Notes: generated by a model not told the origin, from the sequence alone. A stretch of DNA of 64,000 nucleotides from Sphingomonas sp. RIT328 (GCF_000632225.1 NZ_JFYV01000003.1:1-64000); one strand, 5' to 3'; shown: positions 1-8,767, counted from the first letter of the stretch. Translations and numbers: made by a program.

Positions 1-285
1 ATCGGGTTCATCGTCTCCAACACCCATTTCAGCGACCCGCAGATCGACTATTTGCGCGACCTGCGCGCCAAGGCGGGCGGCACCGGCGCGCCGCACCACG
101 ACGAGATCGTCGGCGAAATCAACTACGGCTGGGCCACCGTGCCCGGTCTGCGTGTTCTGCCAAACGTACAATATGTCATCAACCCCGACCCAATTTATGC
201 GTCCAAGCGCACGACCGACATTCCAAGCGCCATCGTGCTCGGCGTGCGTATCGACGTGAAACTGGCGCAACTATTCGGTGGATGA
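1..285 (+). CDS. OprB-type carbohydrate porin, C-terminal end (partial)
   Basis: The frame is open from the first base and stops at 283-285, so only the last 94 residues are visible. The segment (EINYGW, then LPNVQYVINP, then a closing IVLGVRIDV stretch) resembles the last beta strands of OprB-family carbohydrate-selective outer-membrane porins. Alternating hydrophobic residues and the position of the NPDP motif near the end fit that family. OprB porins form outer-membrane beta barrels that admit sugars. The protein does not end in the usual terminal aromatic residue but in LFGG. The N-terminus and any operon partners lie outside the window. Confidence 0.7.
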   Translation: MGFIVSNTHFSDPQIDYLRDLRAKAGGTGAPHHDEIVGEINYGWATVPGLRVLPNVQYVINPDPIYASKRTTDIPSAIVLGVRIDVKLAQLFGG

Positions 286-447
286 ATGACATCTCTGTTT
301 CGGATGGCGTGCCTCGGCTTATGGAGGCAGCTCGAAATAATGACGGCGCTTACTCGGCGCCTGCGACCCTCTGTACGAATAATCGATAATCGCGAGGCAG
401 CGATACGTTGCCCCACATCCGGCCATTTTACAGCCCTTTTCCCTCTG

Positions 448-470
448 CCCAACTTCAGCCGTTCGTTCAC
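448..470 (-). repeat. dispersed repeat family A copy
   Basis: Read on the minus strand this copy begins GTGAACGAACGGCTGAAG and continues into a GGGCAGAGGG tract. It shares the GAACGAACG head and purine-rich tail with the other family A copies in the first 28 kb. Copies are short and diverged, so they look like decayed relics. Confidence 0.45.
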
Positions 471-495
471 GTTGCCGCCGCCCTCGCCATAGCCG

Positions 496-738
496 TCAGC
501 TTGATTTTACTGCCGGGTGAACGGCGGACACGATCCTGACTGCGTCATTAATTGTTGCCCGCTGTTGAGGGGTTCCGCCCGGTATTACCGTCCATACGTC
601 TCCAGGCCCCTTTGCGCGTGGCACGGTGTGCAGCGGACCTATGATCGAGGCCCAGTTGGTCGCATGGTCTCCCGACCTCCTTTTTGCCTCGTCGCTCAGA
701 AGGGAAAGCAGATCATGTGAGCGTATCCGTCGGGGCAT
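496..738 (-). CDS. possible small hypothetical protein
   Basis: An 80-residue open frame on the minus strand. Its middle (GPGDVWTVIPGGTPQQRATI) reads like real protein sequence and not random high-GC translation, and it starts with ATG. No domain is recognised and there is no strong ribosome binding site. It may be a relic of a longer gene, because it lies in a repeat-rich stretch. I cannot assign a function. Confidence 0.25.
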   Translation of the reverse strand: MPRRIRSHDLLSLLSDEAKRRSGDHATNWASIIGPLHTVPRAKGPGDVWTVIPGGTPQQRATINDAVRIVSAVHPAVKSS

Positions 739-857
739 GCGCCGCTTCGTAGGACCGCACCGGTAAAAATTTGCTCATCTCAGCGTGCCGAATTTCAGCT
801 GATGCATATGAGACCATCCGCTACCTTGAGACCCACTTCCGGTCATTAGGGGCCGAC

Positions 858-890
858 TTGTCGCTTCCCGGAAACAGCCGTTGGTTCAGC
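858..890 (-). repeat. dispersed repeat family A copy
   Basis: On the plus strand the pattern is TTGTCGCTTCCCGGAAAC followed by GTTGGTTCAGC. It aligns with copies at 3690-3722 (TGTCGCTTCCGAACTG, CGTTCA) and 11299-11330 (TGTCGTTCCCGACTTC, GTTCAGC). Confidence 0.5.
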
Positions 891-931
891 TTCGGGTCCG
901 TGTCCACAAGCCATCAGCTCACACGCGAATT

Positions 932-2275
932 CTAAAGGCGAGCAGTGCGGCCGCCCGCCTCCGCCTTACCCTTGAGATCATCCAGAACCCGCGACAGGTT
1001 CATGCGGATCGCCAGCCGAGCAAGCGGCTCCCAGTAGAGCACCGGTTCAACACGCAGGACGTGATGCGCTTCGATGTCGAGCCGGGTGCGACCGCCCGGC
1101 AGCGGGAAGAGGGTGAAGCCGGTCCTGCCGGTCTCGAAGTAGCCTTGGACGTGCGGTGCGTGGACGCGGCGGTAAGGGCTCATCTCCTCCATCGCTGGCG
1201 CTTGCTTCAGAACCTCAAAGCCAAGGCGACGACCGGGCACCCATTCGGTCACGCGCTCGCGCGCGACACCGGTTGAGAACTCGCCCAGCCGGACTGCGCC
1301 GACACCGTGGCCGAGTAGGCGGCCCCGCAAGGGATAGGCCAGACCCGCTGCGCCCAACACGCCCGGCCCGCTTTCGATCGACTGATCGCCGGTAAGCGCC
1401 GACCACACCGCACCTGGTGATGCGGTGACCTCAACGGATGCCCGCGCGGTGATCGGCAGATCGGGCGGCGTGGCGGCTTCCAAAGCGAACAGGGCGGGCA
1501 GCAACGCCACGCTCGCCAACGGCTTGCCGCCGCCCTGGTTCATTCTGGCGACCGCGCGGCCCGCCGCCCCGCCGATCAACGCTGCCACGGCGCCCAATGG
1601 TGCGGCGAGCAGTATGCAGACAAACCCTTCAAGCGCCAAAGCCACTAGCGCGGCCGTGCCCAGCGCCGCGGCGATCAGCACCAGTCGGGCAGTCGCGCGC
1701 CCGCTGAGCAGCAGCCGGCGGTTGGCTAAGTAGCCGGTGGTGACACCCACCAGGAACGGCGTGGCAACGAACAAGCTCCAGCCATAACTGCCAAACGTCA
1801 GCCCCGAGACCAGCACCGCCGCGACGATGATGGCGACACCGGCGAGTACGCCCTGAACCACGTGGGCGGTATCGCTGCCTGGAGCAAGCGCTGAACCGGG
1901 GCCGTCGCGCTGCCCGAGCCGCGGGAGTAGCGCGAGCATTGCCGCGGCCGCGATCTGCGCCGCCGGCACCACCACCACCGCTGCAAGCGCATAGCCTGCG
2001 CCGGACCAGTTGGCCCGCCGGAACGACAGGAGTGCGAGCGCACCCGCCGCTATTAGCGCAACGGCGAACGCGATTGCGGCGTCACCGGCGGGCAGGTCCG
2101 GGCTCATCGCCAGTCGCCTTAACGGCAGCAACCAGAAGCCCGCATCGGCAAGTAGCGGCGTGCCGCGTGCGCGGAGCAGCAGCGCCACAGCCGCGTGCGG
2201 CACCAGCAGTAGCACCGGTGCGATGAGCGCATAGCGGCTCGGACGCGTCACGCCGGCGAAGGAGGGCAGCCGCAT
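932..2275 (-). CDS. multipass membrane protein with C-terminal SRPBCC domain
   Basis: A 447-residue protein. The first roughly 270 residues contain about seven hydrophobic segments, many Ala/Leu/Val rich. The last 150 residues (from about ITARASVEVTASPGAVWSAL) look like an SRPBCC/START-type ligand-binding fold of the polyketide-cyclase group, with the usual start of strand, VW.AL helix and a final long helix (ARLAIRMNLSRVLDDLKG). It starts three bases after the desaturase stop, and a perfect AGGAGGT Shine-Dalgarno sequence lies inside the end of that gene, so the two are co-transcribed. A role in membrane lipid handling or sensing is an inference from the desaturase neighbour. Substrate is unknown. 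Confidence 0.8.
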   Translation of the reverse strand: MRLPSFAGVTRPSRYALIAPVLLLVPHAAVALLLRARGTPLLADAGFWLLPLRRLAMSPDLPAGDAAIAFAVALIAAGALALLSFRRANWSGAGYALAAVVVVPAAQIAAAAMLALLPRLGQRDGPGSALAPGSDTAHVVQGVLAGVAIIVAAVLVSGLTFGSYGWSLFVATPFLVGVTTGYLANRRLLLSGRATARLVLIAAALGTAALVALALEGFVCILLAAPLGAVAALIGGAAGRAVARMNQGGGKPLASVALLPALFALEAATPPDLPITARASVEVTASPGAVWSALTGDQSIESGPGVLGAAGLAYPLRGRLLGHGVGAVRLGEFSTGVARERVTEWVPGRRLGFEVLKQAPAMEEMSPYRRVHAPHVQGYFETGRTGFTLFPLPGGRTRLDIEAHHVLRVEPVLYWEPLARLAIRMNLSRVLDDLKGKAEAGGRTARL

Positions 2276-2278
2276 CGC

Positions 2279-3238
2279 TCAGACCTCCTCTACAAGTGTC
2301 GCAAAGGACAAGGCCTCGTGCGCGTGCTCCGGGGCTACCCTGGTCAACGCGCCCTCGCGCGCCAAATGCTCGGGAAGCGCGATGTTCCAGACGAGCCCTG
2401 CTCGCTCCAGCAGCAGCAGGAACGCATATCCCCAGTCGCTCTGACCGGGGTAGAGCCCGATGCGCGCCGATCCCGGAAAGGCATGGTGATTGTTGTGCCA
2501 CGCCTCGCCCATCGTGGGGATCGCCGCCCAAGGCACGTCGTGCGCCTGCACGCCCGCGTCGTTCACCAGCCAGCTCTGCGGCCCCGTGCGATGCGCCAGA
2601 TGGCCGACGAACCAGTGACCTGTGACCGACAGGCAAACACGCACGCACACGCCCCAGATCACCCAGCCCCATCCGCCGGCCAGGAACAGCAGCACAGCGA
2701 CCGGCACCTGTTGCACCATCCACGTCGCTTCCAGAAAACGGTAGAACGGGTCGCTACCGACGCGGCCAGGATCGAACGCGGGCGGGCGCTTCAACTCCAG
2801 CCGGCAGTGCATCTGCCACCAAGCGTCCAGCAGCGGCGGGCGGCGGTGCGCCAGATAATCGTGGCAGTCGGCTCGTCGTTGCGCCCAGTCGCGCAGGTCG
2901 TGAGTGCGGATCATCCACAGCGGCCCGCTCATGCCCACCAGGGTGCCCGCCCAGACCAGAAGCCGTTCGAGCCACAGCGGGCAGTCGAAGCTGCGGTGGA
3001 TAAGCCGCCGGTGGAAGCCCACGCTGTGGCCCAGGAGCAGCGTGGTTCCGCTGAGCACCAGGCAGATCGCCAGCGCCCCCCAGCTGAACGCCATGGGTGC
3101 CAGCACCAGCGACACTGTCAGCATTGCCCCGTTCCATAGCGAATGCGCCGCATCCCACCGGACCACACCGTCGACCGGGCTGCTGTCAGGCAGCTCCACG
3201 AGCGAGTTGACGCGACCACGATCATGACCGGAAACCAT
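2279..3238 (-). CDS. membrane fatty-acid (acyl-CoA type) desaturase
   Basis: A 319-residue di-iron membrane desaturase. Histidine boxes are visible: HSVGFHRRLIH near residue 70, HDLRD further on, and the diagnostic C-terminal EAWHNNHHAFP. Four or more hydrophobic segments flank them. Family members insert a double bond into saturated acyl chains at the cytoplasmic membrane. I chose the ATG at 3238 because GGAGGGTGGC directly precedes it; an upstream TTG at 3250 would overlap that ribosome site. It is transcribed divergently from an ArsR-type regulator, with two matching operator-like repeats between them, and is followed by the SRPBCC membrane protein. Control by the ArsR protein is therefore likely but inferred. 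Confidence 0.9.
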   Translation of the reverse strand: MVSGHDRGRVNSLVELPDSSPVDGVVRWDAAHSLWNGAMLTVSLVLAPMAFSWGALAICLVLSGTTLLLGHSVGFHRRLIHRSFDCPLWLERLLVWAGTLVGMSGPLWMIRTHDLRDWAQRRADCHDYLAHRRPPLLDAWWQMHCRLELKRPPAFDPGRVGSDPFYRFLEATWMVQQVPVAVLLFLAGGWGWVIWGVCVRVCLSVTGHWFVGHLAHRTGPQSWLVNDAGVQAHDVPWAAIPTMGEAWHNNHHAFPGSARIGLYPGQSDWGYAFLLLLERAGLVWNIALPEHLAREGALTRVAPEHAHEALSFATLVEEV

Positions 3239-3248
3239 GCCACCCTCC

Positions 3249-3273
3249 AAGCGCTTAACTCATCGCTTAAATG
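3249..3273. promoter_or_regulatory. operator-like repeat, copy 1
   Basis: The sequence AAGCGCTTAACTCATCGCTT then AAATG. It matches the 25-base sequence at 3298-3322 at 21 of 25 positions, and each copy contains two CGnTTAr-type half sites in direct order. It lies just upstream of the desaturase start, where a repressor would block transcription. Confidence 0.6.
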
Positions 3274-3292
3274 CTGTGACACGCTATCGCCC

Positions 3293-3321
3293 TTGTCAAG
3301 CGATTAGCTTATCCCTTAAAT
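3293..3321 (+). promoter_or_regulatory. sigma70-like promoter of the ArsR gene, overlapping operator
   Basis: TTGTCA (3293-3298) and TTAAAT (3316-3321) are separated by 17 bases. The second operator-like copy (3298-3322) covers the spacer and -10, which suits autorepression. Transcription would start near 3328, almost on the ATG at 3329, so the mRNA could be leaderless. Confidence 0.5.
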
Positions 3322-3322
3322 G
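3298..3322. promoter_or_regulatory. operator-like repeat, copy 2
   Basis: AAGCGATTAGCTTATCCCTT then AAATG, the second copy of the repeat at 3249-3273, 49 bases apart. Placement over the ArsR promoter and its twin near the desaturase start suggests one regulator controls both genes. Confidence 0.6.
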
Positions 3323-3328
3323 TTCCTC

Positions 3329-3655
3329 ATGCAGAAGGTGTTCGAGGCGCTGGCATCCACCCCGCGCCGCAAGATTCTGGCCTACCTCGCCCACGCCGAG
3401 CTCAGCGCGGGCGAGATCGCGTCCCGGTTCGAGATGTCGAAACCGGCCGTGTCACAGCACCTGTCCGTACTGGAGAATGCCGGGCTGGTGGCGAGCGAGA
3501 AGCGCGGTCAATTCGTGTTCTACCGGCTGGTGGCGGACAACCTTGCCAACACGCTCAACGCTTACGTGCAGGAGGTGTGCCCCGTCTCGCGGCCGCTGAA
3601 GGCCGAGAGCGCCGGCCTGAAGCGGAAACGCAGTTCGACGATTGCCAGCGAGTAA
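3329..3655 (+). CDS. ArsR/SmtB-family winged-helix regulator (SdpR-like)
   Basis: About 108 residues with a classic ArsR fold: MQKVFEALASTPRRKILAYL, then a recognition helix region (FEMSKPAVSQHLSVLENAGL) and a wing (KRGQFVFYRL). No CxC metal motif is seen in the recognition helix; a single Cys occurs near the C-terminus (EVCPVSR), so metal sensing is doubtful and an SdpR-like role is more likely. An earlier ATG exists at 3320, but the -10 element overlaps it, so 3329 (MQKVFEAL, matching the usual family start) is preferred. The gene is divergent from the desaturase and shares paired operator-like repeats with it. Confidence 0.88.
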   Translation: MQKVFEALASTPRRKILAYLAHAELSAGEIASRFEMSKPAVSQHLSVLENAGLVASEKRGQFVFYRLVADNLANTLNAYVQEVCPVSRPLKAESAGLKRKRSSTIASE

Positions 3656-3689
3656 CTGATTGACCCAAAAGGCGCCACTCGCAATCCAT

Positions 3690-3722
3690 TTGTCGCTTCC
3701 GAACTGCGGTCGCTCGTTCATC
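3690..3722 (-). repeat. dispersed repeat family A copy
   Basis: Lies in the 230-base gap between the ArsR gene and the transglutaminase. On the minus strand it reads GATGAACGAGCGACCGCAG then TTCGGAAGCGACAAA, matching the family head and tail. Confidence 0.5.
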
Positions 3723-3885
3723 TTGATTGCTGATGCGCCGGCTGAAGCAGCCATCACCGTCAACCGTGCATCCAATTGGTTCGCTTCAGGCTGACCGCTG
3801 ATGGCAAGGCAGCGGATGGTACCATCTTGAACACGAGCGTGCATCTGCCACACTAACGGCCGACAGAGGGCATGGGGGTTCAACG

Positions 3886-5919
3886 ATGTTGCGTGCTGGA
3901 TTGCTGCTTGCGGCGTCGATGATCGTCGCGGGCCCCGTCTGCGCGCAGACCGAGCAGGTTCGTCGCGGTCCTGCCCCGACCTGGGCCAAGCCGTCCACGC
4001 TACTGCCATTGCCGGCCACCACGACCGGTCCGGTCTTCTTCCGGCGACAGGACGTCGAGGTTCACCTCAGCGACAAGGGACAGGCGCAGTATCTCGGCTA
4101 TCGCATCAAACTCCTCGACTCGGCGGCCCTGCCGCTCGGCAACATCTCCATCGCCTGGAACCCCGGCGCAGGCGCCCCCATTGTCCACGAGATCAAGGTT
4201 TTCCGCGATGGTCAGGTCGTTGATGCCTTAAAGGACGCCAAGTTCGACATACTGCGCCGCGAGGATCAGCTGGAGGCGGCAAAGCTCGACGGGACGCTAA
4301 CAGCGGTACTCAGGATACCCGACCTTCGCGTCGGCGACGAGCTTGAAGTCGACATGACGATCTTCTCCAGCGATCCAGGGCTCGGGCGCAACGAGGCGGG
4401 CATCCTCGTGCTGGGACCGAGCCCGGCGCCTGGCCGCTACCACCTCGGGCTGAGCTGGGATCAGGGTCGTGAGCCCAACCTCAAGCCCACTGCCGACATG
4501 ACGAGCGCGATGGTGAAAGCTGAGCGGGCAGTCGACTTCCGCTTCGACAATCCGCCCCTTCTTTCGCCGCCGAAGGACGCCCCGAACCGCTACCAGTGGC
4601 AGCGCGCCGTGGAGTTCAGCCAGTTCGCCGACTGGCCGACGGTGTCGCGTCATTTCGCCCCGATGTTCGCCAAGGCCGCGACACCGGCTGCAGGCTCGGC
4701 CGTGAAACGCGAAGCGGCCCGCATCGCCGCTGCGCAACCGCGTCCGCTGGATCGTGCGGCCGCGGCATTGAAGCTGGTGCAGCAGGACGTGCGCTACATC
4801 TACGTCGGCCTGAACGGCGGCAACCTCATCCCTGCCACCGCCGACGAGACCTGGCAGCGCCGTTACGGCGACTGCAAGGGCAAGACCGTGCTGCTCTTAG
4901 CGCTATTGGCAGAGATGGGTATCGATGCGGAGCCCGTTCTGGTCAACTCAAGCGGCAATGACGACGGCTTCGACCAGCGACTGGCACTGCCGCAGTTGTT
5001 CGATCACGTCCTCGTCCGAGCACATATCGACGGCACGAGCTACTGGCTGGACGGAACCCTACCTTCGGTCGCATCGCCCAACCCTCGGCTCGTCTACCCA
5101 GCGAGTTGGGTTCTGCCGCTGACCGCCAAGGGCAGCACCCTCGAAAAGCTGCAGTGGAAGCCAGCGACCACGCCTGACGAAATCAATCTGTTCGAGATCG
5201 ATGCGCGTGCGGGCTTTGACAAACCGGCCCGGATCGTATCGACAGAAATTCTTCGCGGCGTCAAGGGCCTGCAGAAACAGATACAGTTCGCGCCGGCGAC
5301 CGCTGCACAGCTGCTCGACGCCTTCCGTCAGAACGCAATCGGCGACACCTTCCAGACGATCGATGACGTCAAATGGCGTTACGACCCAGCGGCGGGTGCC
5401 AGCATCCTGACCATCAGCGGTACAGGCACCTTCGACTGGTCCGACGACGGGGCGGGCGCCAAATCACTGGCGTTGCCAGGCGGCGGGTTCAGCCCGCCGG
5501 AGCGGCGGGTGCGTGCATCCGACCAGAACCGTGATGCGCCGTTCTACACCAAGCCGGAGTACACCTGCTTCGTAACCACCATGCGGGTTCCGACCTCGAC
5601 GCAGGCGAAGCAGTGGTCGTCCAAGAGCAGCTTCGACACCCGGCTGTTCGGCCGCGCCTACCACCGCGCGTGGGAAATGCGGGACGGAGCAATCCGCATG
5701 GTCCGCGCATCGCGCGTCGAACAGCCCGAAATCGATGTTGCGACGGCGCAGCGCGACAATGCGCGCATCGCTGCCTTCGACAACAGCATGGGCTGGATTT
5801 CCTATGACCCCGCTGGGAAGAAGGCGTCGATTGGCAACGGCGAGACGGTGCAGACGACCTACGAGTTCGACTGGACCGCACCCGATGTTCCTTGCAGAAG
5901 CACTGGAAAGCCCAGTTAA
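3886..5919 (+). CDS. secreted DUF3857 / transglutaminase-like protein
   Basis: A 677-residue protein with an N-terminal signal peptide (hydrophobic LLLAASMIVAG, then PVCAQ, cleavage near residue 20). The N-terminal half fits DUF3857 (beta-rich). The centre carries a transglutaminase-like core: the catalytic Cys is in YGDCKGKT near residue 329, His in FDHVLVRAHID and Asp in YWLDGT. The C-terminal third resembles the extra domain seen in these periplasmic proteins. Members are thought to act on peptides or proteins in the periplasm, but the substrate is unknown. The ATG at 3886 gives a good signal peptide. The gene stands alone between repeat-bearing gaps. Confidence 0.88.
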   Translation: MLRAGLLLAASMIVAGPVCAQTEQVRRGPAPTWAKPSTLLPLPATTTGPVFFRRQDVEVHLSDKGQAQYLGYRIKLLDSAALPLGNISIAWNPGAGAPIVHEIKVFRDGQVVDALKDAKFDILRREDQLEAAKLDGTLTAVLRIPDLRVGDELEVDMTIFSSDPGLGRNEAGILVLGPSPAPGRYHLGLSWDQGREPNLKPTADMTSAMVKAERAVDFRFDNPPLLSPPKDAPNRYQWQRAVEFSQFADWPTVSRHFAPMFAKAATPAAGSAVKREAARIAAAQPRPLDRAAAALKLVQQDVRYIYVGLNGGNLIPATADETWQRRYGDCKGKTVLLLALLAEMGIDAEPVLVNSSGNDDGFDQRLALPQLFDHVLVRAHIDGTSYWLDGTLPSVASPNPRLVYPASWVLPLTAKGSTLEKLQWKPATTPDEINLFEIDARAGFDKPARIVSTEILRGVKGLQKQIQFAPATAAQLLDAFRQNAIGDTFQTIDDVKWRYDPAAGASILTISGTGTFDWSDDGAGAKSLALPGGGFSPPERRVRASDQNRDAPFYTKPEYTCFVTTMRVPTSTQAKQWSSKSSFDTRLFGRAYHRAWEMRDGAIRMVRASRVEQPEIDVATAQRDNARIAAFDNSMGWISYDPAGKKASIGNGETVQTTYEFDWTAPDVPCRSTGKPS

Positions 5920-6146
5920 AGCGTCCCGGCTGAAAACGTGGACGCAAAGGCGGCTTATGAATGAGCAACTTGCGGATACACAATACGTTATCTGTCCAGC
6001 GACCATGACCTATTAAGTGACATTCAGCCCCGCCCGCGGCCTTCCTGCAAGCGGCCGTTCGTTCAGCCGCCCCCGCCCCAAATTCTCATGTCGCTGCCGC
6101 CGAAGATACAGGCGCGCAACACGTCGAAGATGAAGTAAGGTTTGAA
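5920..6146. other. short intergenic stretch with a repeat
   Basis: Between the transglutaminase and the aldo/keto-reductase remnant I see only one family A copy near 6044-6066, a run of GC-rich sequence and no gene. Confidence 0.5.
6044..6066 (-). repeat. dispersed repeat family A copy
   Basis: Minus-strand GCTGAACGAACGGCCGCTTG, a close match to the family head (GAACGAACG followed by GCnGC). Confidence 0.55.
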
Positions 6147-6395
6147 CTAAGGCGATGCGCCTACCGCATCGAGGCGCTGTTGCTGCCCGAAGTCGGCCAG
6201 CATATCGCTACCGTACTTGCCCGTCAGCATTCCCAAGCCGAGTGGGCTCCACGGAACGAGCCCGAGGCGGTGTCCTGTGGGCGCGAGGTTGAGCTCAACA
6301 CATCGGCCGAGCAGCGGGTAGCTGCATTGGAGGCCCAACGGATCAAACTGACCATAGGCGCAGGTGATTTGCCAAGCCGCCTCAGCTATGCCGCA
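6147..6395 (-). pseudogene. remnant of an aldo/keto reductase gene
   Basis: On the minus strand the frame reads AAWQITCAYG, CSYPLLGRCVELNLAP and LVPWSPLGLGMLTGKYG. The last piece is the well-known aldo/keto-reductase stretch (PWSPL.GG.LTGKY) from beta strand 7. The first pieces match the preceding strand and helix. Only about 80 residues of a normal 320 survive, with no start region, and the reading frame runs into the end of the MerC gene. It is a truncated relic and is very unlikely to make an enzyme. Confidence 0.65.
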
Positions 6396-6762
6396 ACCGC
6401 AGATTGGCCGTGTGGGCGATCGCCACCAGTATGCCGCCGGTCAACGTGACGGCGATTTCGGCGCCGCCCTCCGGCAGTGCGAAGGCCCCTATCGTCATCA
6501 GGCCCAGTCCGGCAGCGCCAAGGCACAGCGGCCACGACGCCGCGTGGCGCGCGTGCCCTCCGACCAGTGCGATCGCCGCGATCGGGGCCGCGAACAGCAG
6601 CACCCAGCGGTGGAAGCTTTCCGGTATTACGATGAACGCAGACACAGCTGGTATCGCTGCCAGGAGGATCGGCAGTACGAGACAGTGAACCATGCACGCT
6701 GCCGATCCCGCCATCGCTGCGCGGTCGAGCCAATCCATTCCAAAGGTCCGTATCGCTTTCAT
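6382..6762 (-). CDS. MerC-domain membrane protein
   Basis: A 126-residue protein with four hydrophobic segments and the MerC-type CMVHCLVLP motif at about residues 23-31, where the paired Cys and His would bind a soft or transition metal. MerC proteins were first described as mercury importers, but the absence of merA/merR here and the divergent CobW GTPase point to another metal, probably zinc. The gene shares an intergenic palindrome with the CobW gene, so both are likely under one metal-responsive repressor. Its 3' end abuts the aldo/keto-reductase relic. Confidence 0.85.
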   Translation of the reverse strand: MKAIRTFGMDWLDRAAMAGSAACMVHCLVLPILLAAIPAVSAFIVIPESFHRWVLLFAAPIAAIALVGGHARHAASWPLCLGAAGLGLMTIGAFALPEGGAEIAVTLTGGILVAIAHTANLRLRHS

Positions 6763-6789
6763 CTTGCCACAGCCACTATCGTCACCTTA

Positions 6790-6806
6790 ATGATACATAG
6801 TATCAT
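6790..6806. promoter_or_regulatory. perfect palindrome, candidate Zur-type operator
   Basis: ATGATACATAGTATCAT is a perfect inverted repeat (7-base arms, 3-base centre) in the 62-base gap between the divergent MerC and CobW genes. AT-rich palindromes of this kind are typical Fur/Zur-family boxes. The gene content on both sides fits a zinc regulon. No Zur gene is present in the window. Confidence 0.6.
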
Positions 6807-6824
6807 AGCATATAAGGTAGGTCG

Positions 6825-8042
6825 ATGGTGCAAGATGCCAAGCCGCTGTTACCCGTCACGGTCCTGTCCGGATTCCTTGGTGCCGGAAAGACCACGCTCC
6901 TCAATCACATCCTCGCCAACCGGGAGGGTCGCTGCGTGGCGGTGATCGTCAACGACATGTCGGAGGTGAACATCGACGCCGACCTGGTTCGCAGCGGCGA
7001 TACCGCCCTGTCGCGCGGCGAGGACACGCTGGTCGAGATGACTAATGGCTGCATCTGCTGCACGCTGCGCGAGGATCTGCTCCTCGAAGTACGCGCGCTG
7101 GCCGATACTGGGCGGTTCGACTGCCTCGTGATCGAGAGCACCGGCATCTCCGAGCCGCTACCGGTAGCCGCGACCTTCTCGTTCGAGGACGAGCAGGGCG
7201 AAAGCCTGTCGGATGTCGCACGGCTCGACACGATGGTGACGGTGGTCGACGCCGCCAATCTGCTGCGCGACTATGCGAGCACCGACTTCCTCGCCGACCG
7301 CGGCGAGGCACTTGGCGACGACGATCGCCGCAGCCTGGTCGGGTTGCTCGTTGAGCAGATCGAGTTCGCGGACGTGATCGTCATCACCAAGGCCGATCTC
7401 GTCGATGCCGGACACCTTGCGACCGTGCGCAAGCTGGTGGCGTCGCTCAACGCCGATGCCCGCATCATCGAAGCGCGTCACGGACACGTACCGCTCGACT
7501 CGGTGATCGAAACCGGCCTGTTCGACGTCGAGAAGGCGGAACTGCACCCGCTTTGGGCCAAGGAACTCTACGGTCACGCCGATCACCGCCCCGAGAGCGA
7601 GGAATACGGCGTTGAGAGCTTCGTCTACCGCGCACGCGCACCGTTCGACCCGGTGAAGTTCCACGCGTTCGCACGCGGCGGCTGGCCGGGTGTGGTCCGG
7701 GCCAAGGGCCATTTCTGGCTCGCGACGCGACCCGACTGGTGCGGCGAACTCGCACAAGCCGGCGCCCAAACGGTGACCGGGGCGCTGGGCCGATGGTGGG
7801 CGTGCGTACCGGAAGCGAAGCGCCCAAGCGGTGAGGCCTGGGACCGAATGGTGGCGACAAAATGGTCGGCGATCTGGGGCGACCGGCGGCAGGAGCTGGT
7901 CTTCATCGGCATCGACATGAATGAGGCCGAGATCAGGCGGCGCCTCGATGCGTGCCTCGTCCCCGCGGCCGCTTTCACGCCCCGGCTGTGGCAGGGGCTG
8001 CCCGATCCGTTCCCCGCCTGGGGCGTGCGGGAGATGGCATGA
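6825..8042 (+). CDS. CobW/COG0523-family GTP-binding metallochaperone
   Basis: A 405-residue G3E GTPase. The P-loop is GFLGAGKTT (residues 16-24), the metal-binding CxCC motif is CICC (76-79), and the guanine-specificity motif is TKAD. The ESTGISEP segment is the usual family signature. A CobW C-terminal domain follows. COG0523 proteins use GTP to deliver a metal, commonly zinc under zinc starvation. The divergent MerC gene, the shared palindrome and the overlapping DUF1826 gene all support a zinc-limitation role. The ATG at 6825 follows AAGGTAGGTCG. Confidence 0.93.
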   Translation: MVQDAKPLLPVTVLSGFLGAGKTTLLNHILANREGRCVAVIVNDMSEVNIDADLVRSGDTALSRGEDTLVEMTNGCICCTLREDLLLEVRALADTGRFDCLVIESTGISEPLPVAATFSFEDEQGESLSDVARLDTMVTVVDAANLLRDYASTDFLADRGEALGDDDRRSLVGLLVEQIEFADVIVITKADLVDAGHLATVRKLVASLNADARIIEARHGHVPLDSVIETGLFDVEKAELHPLWAKELYGHADHRPESEEYGVESFVYRARAPFDPVKFHAFARGGWPGVVRAKGHFWLATRPDWCGELAQAGAQTVTGALGRWWACVPEAKRPSGEAWDRMVATKWSAIWGDRRQELVFIGIDMNEAEIRRRLDACLVPAAAFTPRLWQGLPDPFPAWGVREMA

Positions 8043-8683
8043 TGGACGGCGCGGCTATACTCGCCCCGTGCCGCTCGCACGTTCACCGTGCGCGGACCAT
8101 CGATGCTTTCGCGGCGATCCTTGACCCTGACGTGAACCTTGCGATCTGGGAGCGTCCCTCGATGCTGCCGGTCGAGTCGCTGGTCGGCTTCGGCACCATC
8201 CAGATGACGACGCCAGTCGGACGTGCGCATGCCGCACTGACCGAGGCGTTCGCACAGCAGCCGCTGGCCGCCTGGCATGCGGATATCACTGCGGACATCG
8301 CTGCGCTGGCCAAGTCCTTCGCGGCGATCATGGATCTGTCGCACGTCGTGATCCGGCTGGAACGGGTAGTCGGCGATGCCTGCAAGCGCTGGCACGCGGA
8401 TTACGTGTCCGTTCGGCTGATCTGCACCTATCGCGGATCGGGGACGCAGTGGATCGAACGATCGGTAGAGATCGTCGATGCGCCGGCGATCGAGACACGG
8501 CGATCGCTCGCTGAAGGCGCGGTCGGCCTGTTCAAGGGCCGCATCCTCGCCGGCGAGCAGGCGATCGTCCACCGCTCGCCGCCGATTGCAGGCACCGGCG
8601 AGGAGCGATTGCTGCTCGTGATCGACGGTCCGCCGCCAGCGGAAACCGCTGCTCTGTGGGAGCGGGCGATGCAACGTGGCTGA
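8039..8683 (+). CDS. DUF1826 protein, metal-locus partner
   Basis: A 214-residue protein matching the DUF1826 family in feel and neighbourhood: it opens [16 protein letters not shown] and carries [18 protein letters not shown] and a C-terminal [18 protein letters not shown] block. The start ATG overlaps the CobW stop (ATGA), so the pair is translationally coupled; longer upstream in-frame starts lie inside CobW and are rejected. DUF1826 genes commonly accompany COG0523 GTPases in zinc-regulated loci. The conserved His and Arg residues hint at metal binding. Function is not established. Confidence 0.85.
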   Translation: MMDGAAILAPCRSHVHRARTIDAFAAILDPDVNLAIWERPSMLPVESLVGFGTIQMTTPVGRAHAALTEAFAQQPLAAWHADITADIAALAKSFAAIMDLSHVVIRLERVVGDACKRWHADYVSVRLICTYRGSGTQWIERSVEIVDAPAIETRRSLAEGAVGLFKGRILAGEQAIVHRSPPIAGTGEERLLLVIDGPPPAETAALWERAMQRG

Positions 8684-8767
8684 CATTTTCGCGGCCCATC
8701 ATCGTCGCACGATGGGTGGACGCTTTTTCACGATCCCCAGGATCCAAGCCATTAAGATGCCGACCCC

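Larger units (their letters stand above)
286..931. other. gene-poor stretch with repeat remnants
   Basis: About 645 bases separate the porin from the next convincing gene. The stretch holds two copies of the dispersed GAACGAACG-type repeat (about 448-470 and 858-890) and one doubtful minus-strand ORF (496-738). Several short ORFs on both strands overlap and show no recognisable domain. I see no RNA gene or clear promoter here. Confidence 0.5.

Noticed and set aside
6382..6762. mercury-resistance operon
   Set aside because: Only a MerC-like protein is present; merA, merP, merT and a mer-type MerR are absent, and the neighbours indicate a zinc locus.
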